The notes below the pieces were generated by a model that worked only from the letters and a program-made list of their open reading frames with translations, did no database searches and was not told the origin of the DNA. Both the position numbers and the translations under genes were made by a program. DNA of 64,000 bases from Vibrio sp. J1-1 (GTDB taxonomy: Bacteria > Pseudomonadota > Gammaproteobacteria > Enterobacterales > Vibrionaceae): contig NZ_JAKKCM010000016.1 of the NCBI RefSeq assembly GCF_021728395.1, forward strand, positions 32,175 through 96,174, in the 5' to 3' direction. This document shows positions 63,957-64,000 of this stretch, piece by piece. Numbering within the stretch: position 1 is the stretch's first letter; the number at the start of each line of letters is the position of its first letter.

Positions 63957-64000
63957 GCAGTGGTATCACTCGCTTAAGCAAGTGTCCAAAATTTAAAGCC

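Overview
The window is chromosomal DNA of a gammaproteobacterium, almost certainly a Vibrio. The evidence is the protein sequences (IscS/IscU/HscA, SecDF, GuaAB, Der and XseA read as Vibrio orthologues), the gene order (ndk-rlmN-rodZ-ispG-hisS-yfgM-bamB-der; queA-tgt-yajC-secD-secF), a trypsin-like protease with a GlyGly-CTERM tail, very long PstC and PstA permeases, and an OxyR/peroxiredoxin pair of the V. vulnificus OxyR2 type. The species cannot be named from sequence reading alone. No phage, insertion sequence, integron or CRISPR array is visible.

Layout. 1-2150: end of an MFS permease gene abutting a periplasmic ABC-type binding protein. 2212-5790: a LysR regulator divergent from a pirin / cysteine-hydrolase / pirin cassette that looks GC-richer than its surroundings and may be acquired. 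6078-9270: guaBA. 9506-11074: xseA and yfgJ. 11378-21570: der, an AlaX-like editing protein, bamB, yfgM, hisS, ispG, rodZ, rlmN and ndk. 21658-28823: pepB and the complete isc operon with two adjacent IscR type 1 operators. 28856-30612: trmJ and suhB, divergent. 30789-36531: secF, secD, yajC, tgt, queA. 36765-38688: a secreted serine protease and a CBS protein. 38820-41890: glyoxylate shunt genes aceB-aceA. 42497-44207: oxyR and a 2-Cys peroxiredoxin, divergent. 44480-45223: cutC. 45293-58410: a phosphate/polyphosphate island (ppk2, pstCAB-phoU, ppk1-ppx, phoBR-pstS) with three recognisable Pho boxes. 58635-61372: rdgC, trhP, yfhL. 61415-63232: an unknown gene, mepA and a DUF1904 gene. 63424-63956: intact tRNA-Trp and tRNA-Asp followed by decayed tRNA-Trp copies.

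How the genes work together. The phosphate island joins sensing (PhoR/PhoB, PhoU), high-affinity uptake (PstSCAB) and storage (Ppk1, Ppk2, Ppx). Pho boxes lie before pstC, ppk1 and phoB, so uptake, polyphosphate synthesis and the regulator are probably co-induced by phosphate limitation. The isc operon supplies Fe-S clusters to enzymes also encoded here (IspG, RlmN, TrhP, IscR itself). QueA and Tgt act in queuosine modification of tRNA, while TrmJ, TrhP and RlmN modify tRNA or rRNA. SecD/SecF/YajC and BamB/YfgM serve protein export and outer-membrane assembly.

Most of the window is conserved core genome. The points most worth a second look are the decaying tandem tRNA-Trp units at the right end, a 32-codon reading frame with a hairpin-sequestered ribosome site between queA and tgt, the MFS/binding-protein gene pair at the left end, the giant periplasmic domains of PstC and PstA, the OxyR2-like Glu204, and several palindrome-rich intergenic regions. 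No single locus stands out as a clearly new multi-gene system.
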